Shown here one piece after another: positions 13,389-21,600 of a DNA stretch of 32,581 bases. The position numbers were made by a program, and so were the translations under genes. The DNA is from a virus. Position 1 is the stretch's first letter. Every line of letters begins with the position of its first letter. The notes under the pieces are model-generated. The model made no database searches and was not told where the DNA came from. It was given only the letters and a program-made list of their open reading frames with translations. The stretch spans positions 1 to 32,581 of IMG/VR virus record IMGVR_UViG_3300034073_005079; one strand, 5' to 3'.

Positions 13389-13894
13389 GCCTCGCCAAGG
13401 TCTACATCGCCTCGAGGCTGGAGAACGCAGCGGCCGTCCGCGAGCTGCGCGACGAGCTCGCCAAGCACGACGTCGTCCTCACGTACGACTGGACCGAGCA
13501 CGGCTCGGTGCAGGGCGAGGGCGCCGAGAGGATGCGCGACGTCGCGCACGCCGAGGCCAAGGGCGTCGAGGAGGCCGACCTCGTGATCGTGCTCCTGCCC
13601 GGCGGGCGCGGCACGCACGTCGAGATCGGCATCGCGATCGGCGCCGGCGTCGACATCCTGCTCGTCGGCGAACAGGAGCAGGGCGGGCACGACTGCGCGT
13701 TCTACAACCACGATCACGTCTTCCGAGTGCCCCACGGCTTCGCGCGTGAGATCGCGGGGCACGTCGAGCACATGCTCAACCTCGAGGACCTCCGTGCCGA
13801 GCACGCCAGCGTGCTCGAGATGCGCGCCAGCGCCGGCAAGACCGCAGAGCCCGCGCGCGCCCCGCGCGGCCACCTCTGGCCGAGCGTCACATGA
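13385..13894 (+). CDS. Nucleoside 2-deoxyribosyltransferase-like protein
   Basis: The 169-aa protein has the Rossmann-like pattern of the family: KVYIASRLEN at the start, EEADLVIVLLPGGRGTHVEI with likely catalytic Glu80, and GAGVDILLVGE. These enzymes swap or hydrolyse nucleoside bases; phage relatives are used in nucleotide metabolism, and some relatives act on signalling nucleotides. The start overlaps the stop of the Acb2-like gene (ATGA), so the pair is co-translated. A nucleotide-related counter-defence function is an inference from this pairing. The C-terminal 30 residues are unstructured. Confidence 0.8.
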   Translation: MSLAKVYIASRLENAAAVRELRDELAKHDVVLTYDWTEHGSVQGEGAERMRDVAHAEAKGVEEADLVIVLLPGGRGTHVEIGIAIGAGVDILLVGEQEQGGHDCAFYNHDHVFRVPHGFAREIAGHVEHMLNLEDLRAEHASVLEMRASAGKTAEPARAPRGHLWPSVT

Positions 13895-14343
13895 GCACGG
13901 CCCCCGGCAACTTCTTCAGCTGGGACGAGTTCGAGGAGTCGAGCACCGCCGAGCGCCTCAAGCTGGACAACACGGCGCCGCCGCAGGCGCGGCGCGCGAT
14001 CGTCCACCTCGTCGAGACCGTGCTCGACCCGCTGCGCGAGGCGCTCGGGCGCCCGGTGCGCATCACGAGCGGCTTCCGGTCGGCGGCGCTGAACGCGGCG
14101 ATCAAGGGGTCGTCGTCGAGCCAGCACATGAAGGGCGAGGCTGCCGACATCAAGGTCGAGGGCATGGGCGCGGAGGCGATCGCGCGCGCGATCGTCGACC
14201 TCGGCGTCGAGTTCGACCAGGTGATCTGGTACGACCCGGTCCGCGGCGGGCACGTCCACGTGAGCTGCAAGGCGTTCGGCCACAACCGGCGTCAGACGCT
14301 CTGGGCGCCCTCGGGCGGGGGGTACGTGCCGTGGCGGCGCTGA
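13891..14343 (+). CDS. Peptidase M15 family endolysin (cell wall D,D-carboxypeptidase-like)
   Basis: This 150-aa single-domain peptidase has the zinc-site motif SQHMKGEAADI (His79, Asp86) and the third ligand His123 in GHVHVS, with SGFRS at 60-64. It would cut peptidoglycan peptides for lysis. No signal peptide is visible, so it needs a holin or other exit route. The candidate holin and spanin genes lie in the late operon on the other strand, so this enzyme is made from the early rightward operon. ATGA overlap with the gene before it. Confidence 0.88.
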   Translation: MSTAPGNFFSWDEFEESSTAERLKLDNTAPPQARRAIVHLVETVLDPLREALGRPVRITSGFRSAALNAAIKGSSSSQHMKGEAADIKVEGMGAEAIARAIVDLGVEFDQVIWYDPVRGGHVHVSCKAFGHNRRQTLWAPSGGGYVPWRR

Positions 14344-15209
14344 TCACCTGCCCCGACTGCGAGGGCGCGCAGATGTCGCGCACGTCCCGCCAGCCGTGCG
14401 GGACGTGCAAGGGCGCCGGCAAGGTCGCCGAGGGACACCCGGCCCTCGAGGTCGCGCGGGCTCGCGCGGCTGCGGAGGCCTCGGCGCTGGCGCCGGATGC
14501 GCCGACCAAGCCCCGGCCGGACGAGCCACAGCCTGCGCCGCCGCCGCCACCGCTGCAGCCGTCTCCCGCGCCGCCGGCGCCGGAGGGTCAGGAGGCGCTC
14601 CTGCGGGCGCTTCTCCGGGCGCAGACGTCCGCGCCCGAGCTGGTGACGACCGGCAAGAAGGACGACCGCTACGAGTACGCCACCGAGGCCGACTACCAAG
14701 CCGCGATGCGCGGGGTGCTCCTCCGCGAGGGTCTGGTCCTCACGACCGAACGAGTGGAGGTCGCGCCAGCCGAGGAGGTGCCGCAGAGGAGCGGGCCACC
14801 GGTCCCGAGCCGGCGGACGCTCCGACTCGTCGTGCGGATCTCGCACGTCGAGGGCGCGCACCTGCTTGTCGAGTCGGCGGGCACAGGCACCGACACCGAG
14901 GGCGGGACGACCGCCGGCGACAAGGCGGTGAGCAAGGCTCTGACGGCGGCGTGGAAGGCGCTCTGGCAGCACCTGTTCTGGTACCGCCGGGACGGTGATG
15001 TCTCCGCGGAGGTCGCGCTTCGGGCCCGGATCGGCGAGATCGTGCCGGCGGCGATGGCCGAGGCGTGGATGGTGCTCGTCATGGGTTGGCCCGATCTGTC
15101 CGTGCTCGTGGGCTCGCCGGACCGCATCGACCCACTGCTCGAGATGCTGCGCAAGCGAGCGCCCGAGATCAGAAGCTGGGCCGACGGGCAACGGCGGAAG
15201 CCGCAATGA
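14331..15209 (+). CDS. erf: ERF-type single-strand annealing protein with zinc-finger head
   Basis: The 292-aa protein begins with two CxxC knuckles (Cys7/Cys10 and Cys23/Cys26; CPDCEG and CGTCKGAGK resemble DnaJ-type CxxCxGxG repeats). A Pro-rich linker (60-85) follows. The domain at about 88-220 has the ERF pattern YEYATEADYQAAMRGVLLRE with GDKAVSKALTAAWKALWQH. ERF proteins anneal complementary DNA strands in phage recombination and genome circularisation. The GTG overlaps the M15 stop by 13 bases with a G-run before it. The zinc-finger fusion is unusual. Confidence 0.8.
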   Translation: MAALITCPDCEGAQMSRTSRQPCGTCKGAGKVAEGHPALEVARARAAAEASALAPDAPTKPRPDEPQPAPPPPPLQPSPAPPAPEGQEALLRALLRAQTSAPELVTTGKKDDRYEYATEADYQAAMRGVLLREGLVLTTERVEVAPAEEVPQRSGPPVPSRRTLRLVVRISHVEGAHLLVESAGTGTDTEGGTTAGDKAVSKALTAAWKALWQHLFWYRRDGDVSAEVALRARIGEIVPAAMAEAWMVLVMGWPDLSVLVGSPDRIDPLLEMLRKRAPEIRSWADGQRRKPQ

Positions 15210-15225
15210 AGCGGAGGAGACGCTC

Positions 15226-15747
15226 GTGACGCGGCAGCAGCTCGGCGGCGGGGGCGTCGAGTCCAGCGTCGAGTTCGACCTGCGCGACCACGCTACGCGA
15301 CGCATGGTGGCGCGCCTGTACCAGCGGTTCCACGCGCCCCGCGTGCGTGCGGCCGGCCTCGAGGTCGTGGACGTCGAACAAGAGATGCTGCTGCGGCTGC
15401 ATCGGCGACGCGACAAGTGGAACCCGGCGCGGGGCGCACGCAGCACGTGGGCGTACGTCCAGATGTGGGGCATCGTCACCAACCTGATCGACGGGCACCG
15501 CCGGCGTGGACGCCTGGAGGGCGTGCTCGGCATCGCTCGAGACGCTGCGCTCATGGCCGATCGCCACGGCGAGACGAGCGAGGGCGAAGCGCTCGACGCG
15601 ATCGCGCACCGGCTCGGAGCTCCGCCGAGCGCGCTCTTGGCCGTCGGCGAGGGCGAGGATCCGTTCGTCGCTGCCCGGCACGCGGGCCTCGGCTTGTTCG
15701 ACGCGCTTGACTTCGCAGACCGAGTCGCGCGATTCAGCCCTCGCTGA
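15226..15747 (+). CDS. Sigma-70 region-2-like protein, possible late sigma factor
   Basis: The 173-aa protein has a region like sigma region 2 at about residues 24-96: ARLYQRFHAPRVRAAG, then VDVEQEMLLRLHRRRDKWNP and RSTWAYVQMWGIVTNLIDGH. This is the part that binds core RNA polymerase and the -10 element. A typical region 4 is not obvious in the C-terminal 70 residues. GTG start with GGAGGAGA six bases upstream. It is the last gene of the early rightward operon, where a late-gene activator would be expected. Its stop lies 14 bases inside the end of the late operon. Confidence 0.7.
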   Translation: MTRQQLGGGGVESSVEFDLRDHATRRMVARLYQRFHAPRVRAAGLEVVDVEQEMLLRLHRRRDKWNPARGARSTWAYVQMWGIVTNLIDGHRRRGRLEGVLGIARDAALMADRHGETSEGEALDAIAHRLGAPPSALLAVGEGEDPFVAARHAGLGLFDALDFADRVARFSPR

Positions 15748-16096
15748 CGACGCAAACGGAAAGCGACCACAACGCGGCGATCTGCTCGTCCACCTGCAGG
15801 CGCTCGGCGAGCGCGAGCAACAGCACCAGGGTGCCGCCGCCGAGCGCGAGCGTGCCGAGCGTGAGGCGCAGTTGGGCGCGCCCGACGTCGACCTCCAGAA
15901 TCGGCAGCTTCGCCAGCCCGAGCAGCGTCTCGAAGAGCTGGTGTTGCCACCTGGCGCGCTGGGCGGCAGCGTCCAGGTGCTGCACGTACGTCGGCCACAT
16001 GACCTTGTAGCCGTCCGCCAGCACCTCCAAAGCTCGAAGCGCCCTCGCGTCCGCGGTCAGAGACGGCAGCTCGAGGTCGGGTTCATCCTCGGCCAC
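15734..16096 (-). CDS. Membrane protein at the end of the late operon
   Basis: The 120-aa protein has a long soluble N-terminal part with several helices (VMWPTYVQHLDAAAQRAR) and one strong membrane segment at about residues 78-98 (LRLTLGTLALGGGTLVLLLA). Its location beside the two-helix protein at 16083 suggests a lysis or virion-membrane role. No family is recognised. It converges with the sigma-like gene. Confidence 0.65.
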   Translation of the reverse strand: MAEDEPDLELPSLTADARALRALEVLADGYKVMWPTYVQHLDAAAQRARWQHQLFETLLGLAKLPILEVDVGRAQLRLTLGTLALGGGTLVLLLALAERLQVDEQIAALWSLSVCVVSEG

Positions 16097-16319
16097 GAGA
16101 CAGCCCCTGGATCAGGTCGGGGATGTCTCGAGACGGGCTGGTGCTTGACGGAGGCACGGGCGGTGCGGCCGGTCCAAACCAGTGCCGAGCCAGCAAGCCG
16201 GCGCTGACCACGAAGCCGAGCGCGATCGCCGTCTGGCCGACCGCGCCGGCGAACGACAAGATCAGCGACACGCCGAGCGCGAGCACGAGACCGGCGATGA
16301 ACAAGGGGCTGCAGCTCAT
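16083..16319 (-). CDS. Small two-helix membrane protein, holin candidate
   Basis: The 78-aa protein has two membrane helices (about residues 5-24 and 29-47), a Gly-containing turn and a polar tail (PVPPSSTSPS). Size and topology fit a class II holin that opens the inner membrane for the endolysin. The ATG overlaps the upstream stop (ATGA). The identity rests on size, topology and position in the lysis region, as no sequence family is recognised. Confidence 0.6.
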   Translation of the reverse strand: MSCSPLFIAGLVLALGVSLILSFAGAVGQTAIALGFVVSAGLLARHWFGPAAPPVPPSSTSPSRDIPDLIQGLSRGRG

Positions 16320-16621
16320 GGCCAGCCAGCCGAGGTCACCTGCACGTGCCAGATCTGCGCCGCGTCGGCGCGTTGGTCGGCGTCGAGCCCAGACCACCAC
16401 CCAGGCCAAGTCGAAGCGAGCGCTGACGCTGCGGCCGTTTCCGACACCTTCGCGGCGGCCGCGCACGCCAAGAACGTCGACGACGACACGTCGCCGCTCT
16501 GCGCGTTCCAGTTCTTGTTGTGGTGGTGGATCCTGATCGACCATCCGAACACCAACGCGCCGCCGTTTCCGTTGTCCTGGGCATGCCATATGGTCTCCAG
16601 GTTCGTACGGGTCACTCCCAT
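16316..16621 (-). CDS. Hypothetical late protein
   Basis: The 101-aa protein has Trp- and His-rich stretches (IWHAQDNGNGGALVFGWSIR, with HHHNKNW) and a helical Ala-rich middle. A very strong GAGGAGG lies six bases before its ATG. No transmembrane segment is seen. It sits between the coiled-coil membrane protein and the holin candidate. No family is recognised. Confidence 0.6.
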   Translation of the reverse strand: MGVTRTNLETIWHAQDNGNGGALVFGWSIRIHHHNKNWNAQSGDVSSSTFLACAAAAKVSETAAASALASTWPGWWSGLDADQRADAAQIWHVQVTSAGWP

Positions 16622-16905
16622 CGTGCCTCCTCGCGCTCGAGCGCGCTGCGCGTGTCCAGAAGCCGCTTCCGCGCACCCCGCACGCTGTGCAGGTACCCGC
16701 AGGTGCAACGATCCTGCAGCGTCAGCGCCTGCTGATCAAGCACGACAAGCACCTGCTCGGTCTCGGCGCGCAGCTCGCGAAGCAACACGCGCTGGCGTAC
16801 GATCCGCCTGTGACCAAGCACAGACAAACCAAAGATCGCAGCACACGCCGCGCCTATGATCGCCCATTGAACCACCAACGTGTAAGAAATGCTTACAAGT
16901 TCCAC
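16612..16905 (-). CDS. Membrane-anchored coiled-coil protein, spanin-like candidate
   Basis: The 97-aa protein has one N-terminal membrane helix (about residues 9-30) followed by a long charged coiled coil (31-95). That is the plan of inner-membrane spanins such as Rz. Two cysteines (67, 69) lie in the middle of the coil. The GTG start at 16905 is chosen because GGAG lies five bases before. A late-motif copy (16928-16936) lies 22 bases upstream. No lipoprotein partner (o-spanin) is seen next to it; the left-end lipoprotein is unlike one. Confidence 0.55.
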   Translation of the reverse strand: MELVSISYTLVVQWAIIGAACAAIFGLSVLGHRRIVRQRVLLRELRAETEQVLVVLDQQALTLQDRCTCGYLHSVRGARKRLLDTRSALEREEARWE

Positions 16906-16922
16906 AACGTCTCCATGGTTCG

Positions 16923-18650
16923 TCACTGTGGTACCGGAACCGCATCGGTCAGCGGCACCGACGACGAGGACCTCGCCGAAACCGACCACACGACCAGCGT
17001 GAGCGTGATCACGCCCGACACGCGCATGATCTGCCGAGCGACCTGCGCTCTCGATCCGAGCATGCCAACCTCCTCGTCGGTGACAAGCACCTGATCGCCG
17101 ACACGCAGCCAAGCGCGCTCCTGGTCGACGTCGAGGTCGACCTCGCGCCAGCCGGCCGCCAGCGCAGTCCGCCAGCTCGCCAGCGCGAGCACGGTGGCGC
17201 GGTCGTAGGTCCAAGCGACCGACAGCGACTCGTCCGCCGGACGCGGCGCCAGATCGTGAGCGCGTCGAGCCCACACGGAGGACACGACGCCCGCGTCGGG
17301 GTCCGGCTCCGGCGACATCTGCACGCTCTGGCGGTACTCTCCGGTGCTCGCGTCCACGGAGTACTCGACGTTCACCGACTTCGAGCCGGGCATCAACACG
17401 CGCACCGCGCTCGCCCGGCTGCAGTCGGACCGCACGCGCAGGTGATCCACTGCCGACGCCTCGTCCATGTCGGGGTCCCACAGAACCGGCGCGACGCCGG
17501 TGCCGGTCTGCACGAGCGACACCGGCAACGACTTCAACAGCGTGCTCACCAAGTAGTCGTACGGGCCTACGGCCTCGTCGAGGTAGGTGTCGACGCGCCA
17601 CGCGTCGAGCACGGTCCGCAGGCGCTCCCAAGCAGCCGCGTCGTACGGGATCGAGCTGCGGCGCAGCAGCCAGATCGCGACGCTGCCGACGCCGCGCAGC
17701 GCGCGAAAGTCGTCGCCGCGCAGCGCCGGGCTCTGGCTGTCGTAGTCGCCCCACACCCAAAAGAACTCCGACGCGCCCTGCACGTCGTCGGTCTCTCCTG
17801 ACAGATCGACGGTCGCGACAGCGCGACCGAGCGCGTCGTACCGGTTGACGATCGACAGCCCCTCGCGTCGGTACCAGCCGTCGGCAGTCGTCGCTCCGGT
17901 CGTCGACGGCGGCTTGTAGAGCAGCGTGCCTGTAGACGCCGCGACGTGGTGTTGAGCGATCGCCACCGTCAGCACGCGGAACTCGTCCTCTCCGCCGAAC
18001 GTCACGCTGGTCGTGCACTCGACCGCCCAGGCCGGCGAGCCCGGCGCGTTGAGGTACGCACCAAACGCCGCCGAGCGCGTGTCGTAGACGCGGTACGGAC
18101 CCGGCGCGCCGAACACAAGCGGAATCACGGCGCCTTCGTGCGAGGGCAACGGGCCCGCGGGCGAGCTGGAGGTGTCGGGCACCCACGCGTCCGTGTTCAC
18201 GTTGTGCGAGACGTCGGGCACGATCTGCGTCTCCGTGCCGGGGTCCTGCTCGATCGTCATCAGGACCGACTCGCCGTCGGCGCCGTGCTCGCCGATCGTC
18301 ATGCGACCGTTCAGCAGCACGCGCCGGCGATGCCACAGCGCGCCCTCCACTGTCCAAGCAAGCTCGGCCAAGCCGAGCAGCGGTCGACCCACGGCCACCG
18401 CAGCGGCGGCACCAGGCCAGTGCACCTCGACGGTGACCGAGATCGCCTCGGCGACGGTGTCGGAGGGAGACGCGCCGACCTCGACCTCCACCGTCGGCAG
18501 GCCGCCGTCGAACACCCACTCGGCGCCGGAGCGGTCGCTGATCACGCACGGCGACGACGAGAACCGCCACGTGCGGCCGAGCGCCTCGACCGTCAGGAGC
18601 CACAGGGCACGCGAGCCGCGCAGCTCGTCCGGGTGCAAGCTGTGGTGCAT
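16923..18650 (-). CDS. Tail protein, probable distal tail or baseplate component
   Basis: The 575-aa protein follows the large Asp-box tail protein with a four-base overlap (ATGA). Beta-rich stretches dominate (WVFDGGLPTVEVEVGASPSD, then VLLNGRMTIGEHG), with many Trp and Asp residues and a more helical middle (AAWERLRTVLDAWRVDTYLD). Position after tape measure and beside another tail protein suggests a tail-tip or hub role. No specific family is recognised. Confidence 0.6.
   Translation of the reverse strand: MHHSLHPDELRGSRALWLLTVEALGRTWRFSSSPCVISDRSGAEWVFDGGLPTVEVEVGASPSDTVAEAISVTVEVHWPGAAAAVAVGRPLLGLAELAWTVEGALWHRRRVLLNGRMTIGEHGADGESVLMTIEQDPGTETQIVPDVSHNVNTDAWVPDTSSSPAGPLPSHEGAVIPLVFGAPGPYRVYDTRSAAFGAYLNAPGSPAWAVECTTSVTFGGEDEFRVLTVAIAQHHVAASTGTLLYKPPSTTGATTADGWYRREGLSIVNRYDALGRAVATVDLSGETDDVQGASEFFWVWGDYDSQSPALRGDDFRALRGVGSVAIWLLRRSSIPYDAAAWERLRTVLDAWRVDTYLDEAVGPYDYLVSTLLKSLPVSLVQTGTGVAPVLWDPDMDEASAVDHLRVRSDCSRASAVRVLMPGSKSVNVEYSVDASTGEYRQSVQMSPEPDPDAGVVSSVWARRAHDLAPRPADESLSVAWTYDRATVLALASWRTALAAGWREVDLDVDQERAWLRVGDQVLVTDEEVGMLGSRAQVARQIMRVSGVITLTLVVWSVSARSSSSVPLTDAVPVPQ
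16928..16936 (-). promoter_or_regulatory. Late-operon motif GTGRTACCG (copy 1)
   Basis: GTGGTACCG on the plus strand (CGGTACCAC on the coding strand) is 22 bases upstream of the GTG of the coiled-coil membrane gene. It falls in the last codons of the preceding tail gene. It matches the copies at 25350, 27761, 28722 and 30644. Confidence 0.5.
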
Positions 18651-21600
18651 CAGACCTCGCCCTCGAGGCGGACCTGCATCCTGGCGACCTCGTTCTCGAG
18701 CTCGTTCCCCAGGTAGGTCTCGTACGTGACGTCGCCGACGGCGCGAGCGAGCACGTGCGTGCCGCGCCGGTTCAGCACGCGCAGTCCTTCCGCAGCTGCG
18801 AAGCGGGCGACGCGAGGCAGGTACACCACCACGCCGCCGCCGTCGTCCAGCCGACGGACCAAGCCCTCCATCTGACGCAGGGAACCACGCCGCAGGGCAA
18901 CGCCGAGCGCGCCGGACTCGGCGCTGGCTTCGATCCAGTCCGGCGACGCCGTGTCGCCGCTGACGTCGGTCTGATCGACGCCGCCGTTCGTCCAGCCGTA
19001 CTCAATGATTTCGCGGCTCGGCGCTGCCTTGTACGCGCGCCGCGTTCGGTCGCGCGCCTCGGTAATCTCGCGGCCCGGTTGCGTGGTGACCTTGCGCCCG
19101 TAGTCCGGGGTGTCCGCGTGGAACACGACCGGCCCCACCACAAGCGTGCCGATCCGCCAGTAGCTCTCGGCCGGCGCCGGCACAGTGCCGCTGGGCGTCG
19201 GAATCGTCAGCCGGAACGCGGAGTAGACCGCGCCGGCAAGGTCGACCAAGATCACGCAGGACGTGGGCAGCAGCACCCCGTCGGAGCCCGAGGACGGCTC
19301 GGACCCGGACACGTCCGCGAGCATCATCGTCGGGCGCCGACCCGCCGACCCGGACCACTTGCCCTCGGCGTTGTGGCTCACCAGACGCGTCGCTCCGTTC
19401 ATGCCGAACTGAAACGCCCAGCCAGCGCACTCTTCGAGGTGCAGCAGCGGCTCGGTGGTCGGCGTCCCGCTCGACGGACGCACCGTGTTGCCTTCCCTGG
19501 CGTACGTCAGTCCCTCCAAACCGGCGTACACCTTCGCGGTGCCCAACGACACCCAAGCCGAGGTGTCGTCGTCCCAGCCGTCGATCTCGACCTGCGTGAC
19601 GTTGGTGTTGTGCAGCGCGAACCCGATCACGTCCGACCCGAGCGAGGTGTCTCCCACCGACGACAGCTGCACCGCGAGCACCTGCTCGGCGGTCGAGCTC
19701 GACCGCCACGCCCACTGCGGCGACACCTGACCGGAGCTCGGCAGCAGCCGCGACGCCGGCCACTGGTAGCGCGTCGCGCCGGTCCACTGATCGCCGCGCA
19801 CGGCCGGTCCGCTGCGCGCGGCAAGCGCTACGCCGTCGGCCCAAGGAGTCGGCGTGGTGCCGATCGGAAACGGGTGAAGATCGTCGGGGTTCGTCGGCGC
19901 CGTGGCGAGCCCGGTACCGGCGAACTCCGCGTACGTGACGCACATCAGCCGCCACGTAGACGTTGCGGTGCCGTTCGCCCGGTGCCCCCACTGGATTCGG
20001 TTGGTGGCGAACGCCGCCGCGCCGTCCGTGAGCGTGGTCGAGCTCGGTCCCGCGATCCACTTGGATTCCGGGCTGCCGCTCTTCGCTCGGTGCCAGACCT
20101 GGCACGAGGTGCCAGCGATGCCCACGAGGAACTCGATGCCGCTGCTTGGCGCGACTCCCGTCTGCGTCGATCCGATCTGCGTTCCGGCGACGTCGTCGTA
20201 GACCCGGTAGCCAGTGGAGGCGGCACGGATCGAGATCGCGTAGCTGTTGGTGCCGTCGGCAGACACGACCTGCGCAGACACCACGTTGGTGGACACCGTT
20301 CCCGAGCTGGTGGTGAACGACAAGCGCGCAAGGATGCCCTGGGCCACAGTGCCGGACGGCGAAAGCACGTAAAACTTGGTGTCCGCCGTCGTCGTGATCG
20401 TCAGCTCGCCGCTCGTCGACAGCGCTGCTGTTCCCGCCCCCGTCGTGCTCCAGCCGGCGCTGTCCGGGAGGTCGAGCGGCACCCAGGTGTGCGCCCATCC
20501 CACCCGACGACCGGGCGCGATCCATCGCGCGTACCCGGGCCTCGTGACCGTGCTCCAGTCGCCGAGATGCCAGGCCACGAGGCTCGCCTCGTTCGCCGAC
20601 GTGCTGCTCTGCTGGAGGTTTGTCGCAAGCACGACGCGCCCGTTTGTGGGCGCTCCGGACAGGTAGTCGGGGTACACGCCCGCCACGCTCGCCGCCCACC
20701 AGCACGCCGCGTAGCTCGTGCTCGAGCTCGCGTAGAGTCCCGCCCACGTCGTGCCGTAGTCGATCGTGTACGCCGAGTGCCCCTCGGCCTGCGACGTCCG
20801 AGTCGCCGTCGGGTTCACCCAGTGTGCGTAGATCACGTCGCCGAGCTGGGTCAGCGTCGTTCCCGCCGTAGTGACGACGCCCGAGATCGCCGAACCGCCG
20901 ACCGTGCCGTACAGCGTCTCTGTGTCGATCAGGCTCGACACCAGGTCGCTGGCTGCGCCCGAGCTCGGCTCGTACGCAGAACCGAGGCGCACCCGGTACA
21001 GGCCGGCGGCTCCCGAGCCGCCGACGTACAGCAGCAAAAAGCCGGCCGGAGTCGCGATCACCGACTGCCCCGCGCCAAGCCACGTCCCCTCCGCGTCCCA
21101 CACCTCGACTTGCTGGAACGTCATGCCGAGGTCGTCGCTGGCGCACTGCAGGAGCACCGATCGAGCCGTGTGATCCGTGTCGTTGCTCTGCAACGACCCG
21201 AACAGAACGACCTGACCCAAGCTGTAAGCCGCGCGCAACCGGCCCACTCGCCACGTCGCGATTCCGGATCCAGTCGCGGACCCGTAGGTGATCGGCGTTG
21301 CCAACGCGTACTGCTGACCGACCGCCCAGGTCGCGCCGTCGTCATCGCTGTAGTGCACTCGCACAGAGGCCTGCACAAGCACGAGGTCGAACACCCAGTG
21401 GAACAGCAGCACGCGCCCCGAAGGCAGCCGGCACAACGCAGGACCGGCGATCTGGCTTGTCGGCGTAGCTGCCGACGACGAGTACACGGTCACCTCGGTC
21501 CACGCTCCGGTGCTCGCCGCCATGCTGGCGCAGCGCACTTGGTACAACGTCCCCGACGTCGTGTCGGTTGCCTCGTACGCCACCAGCACGGTTCCGTCGC

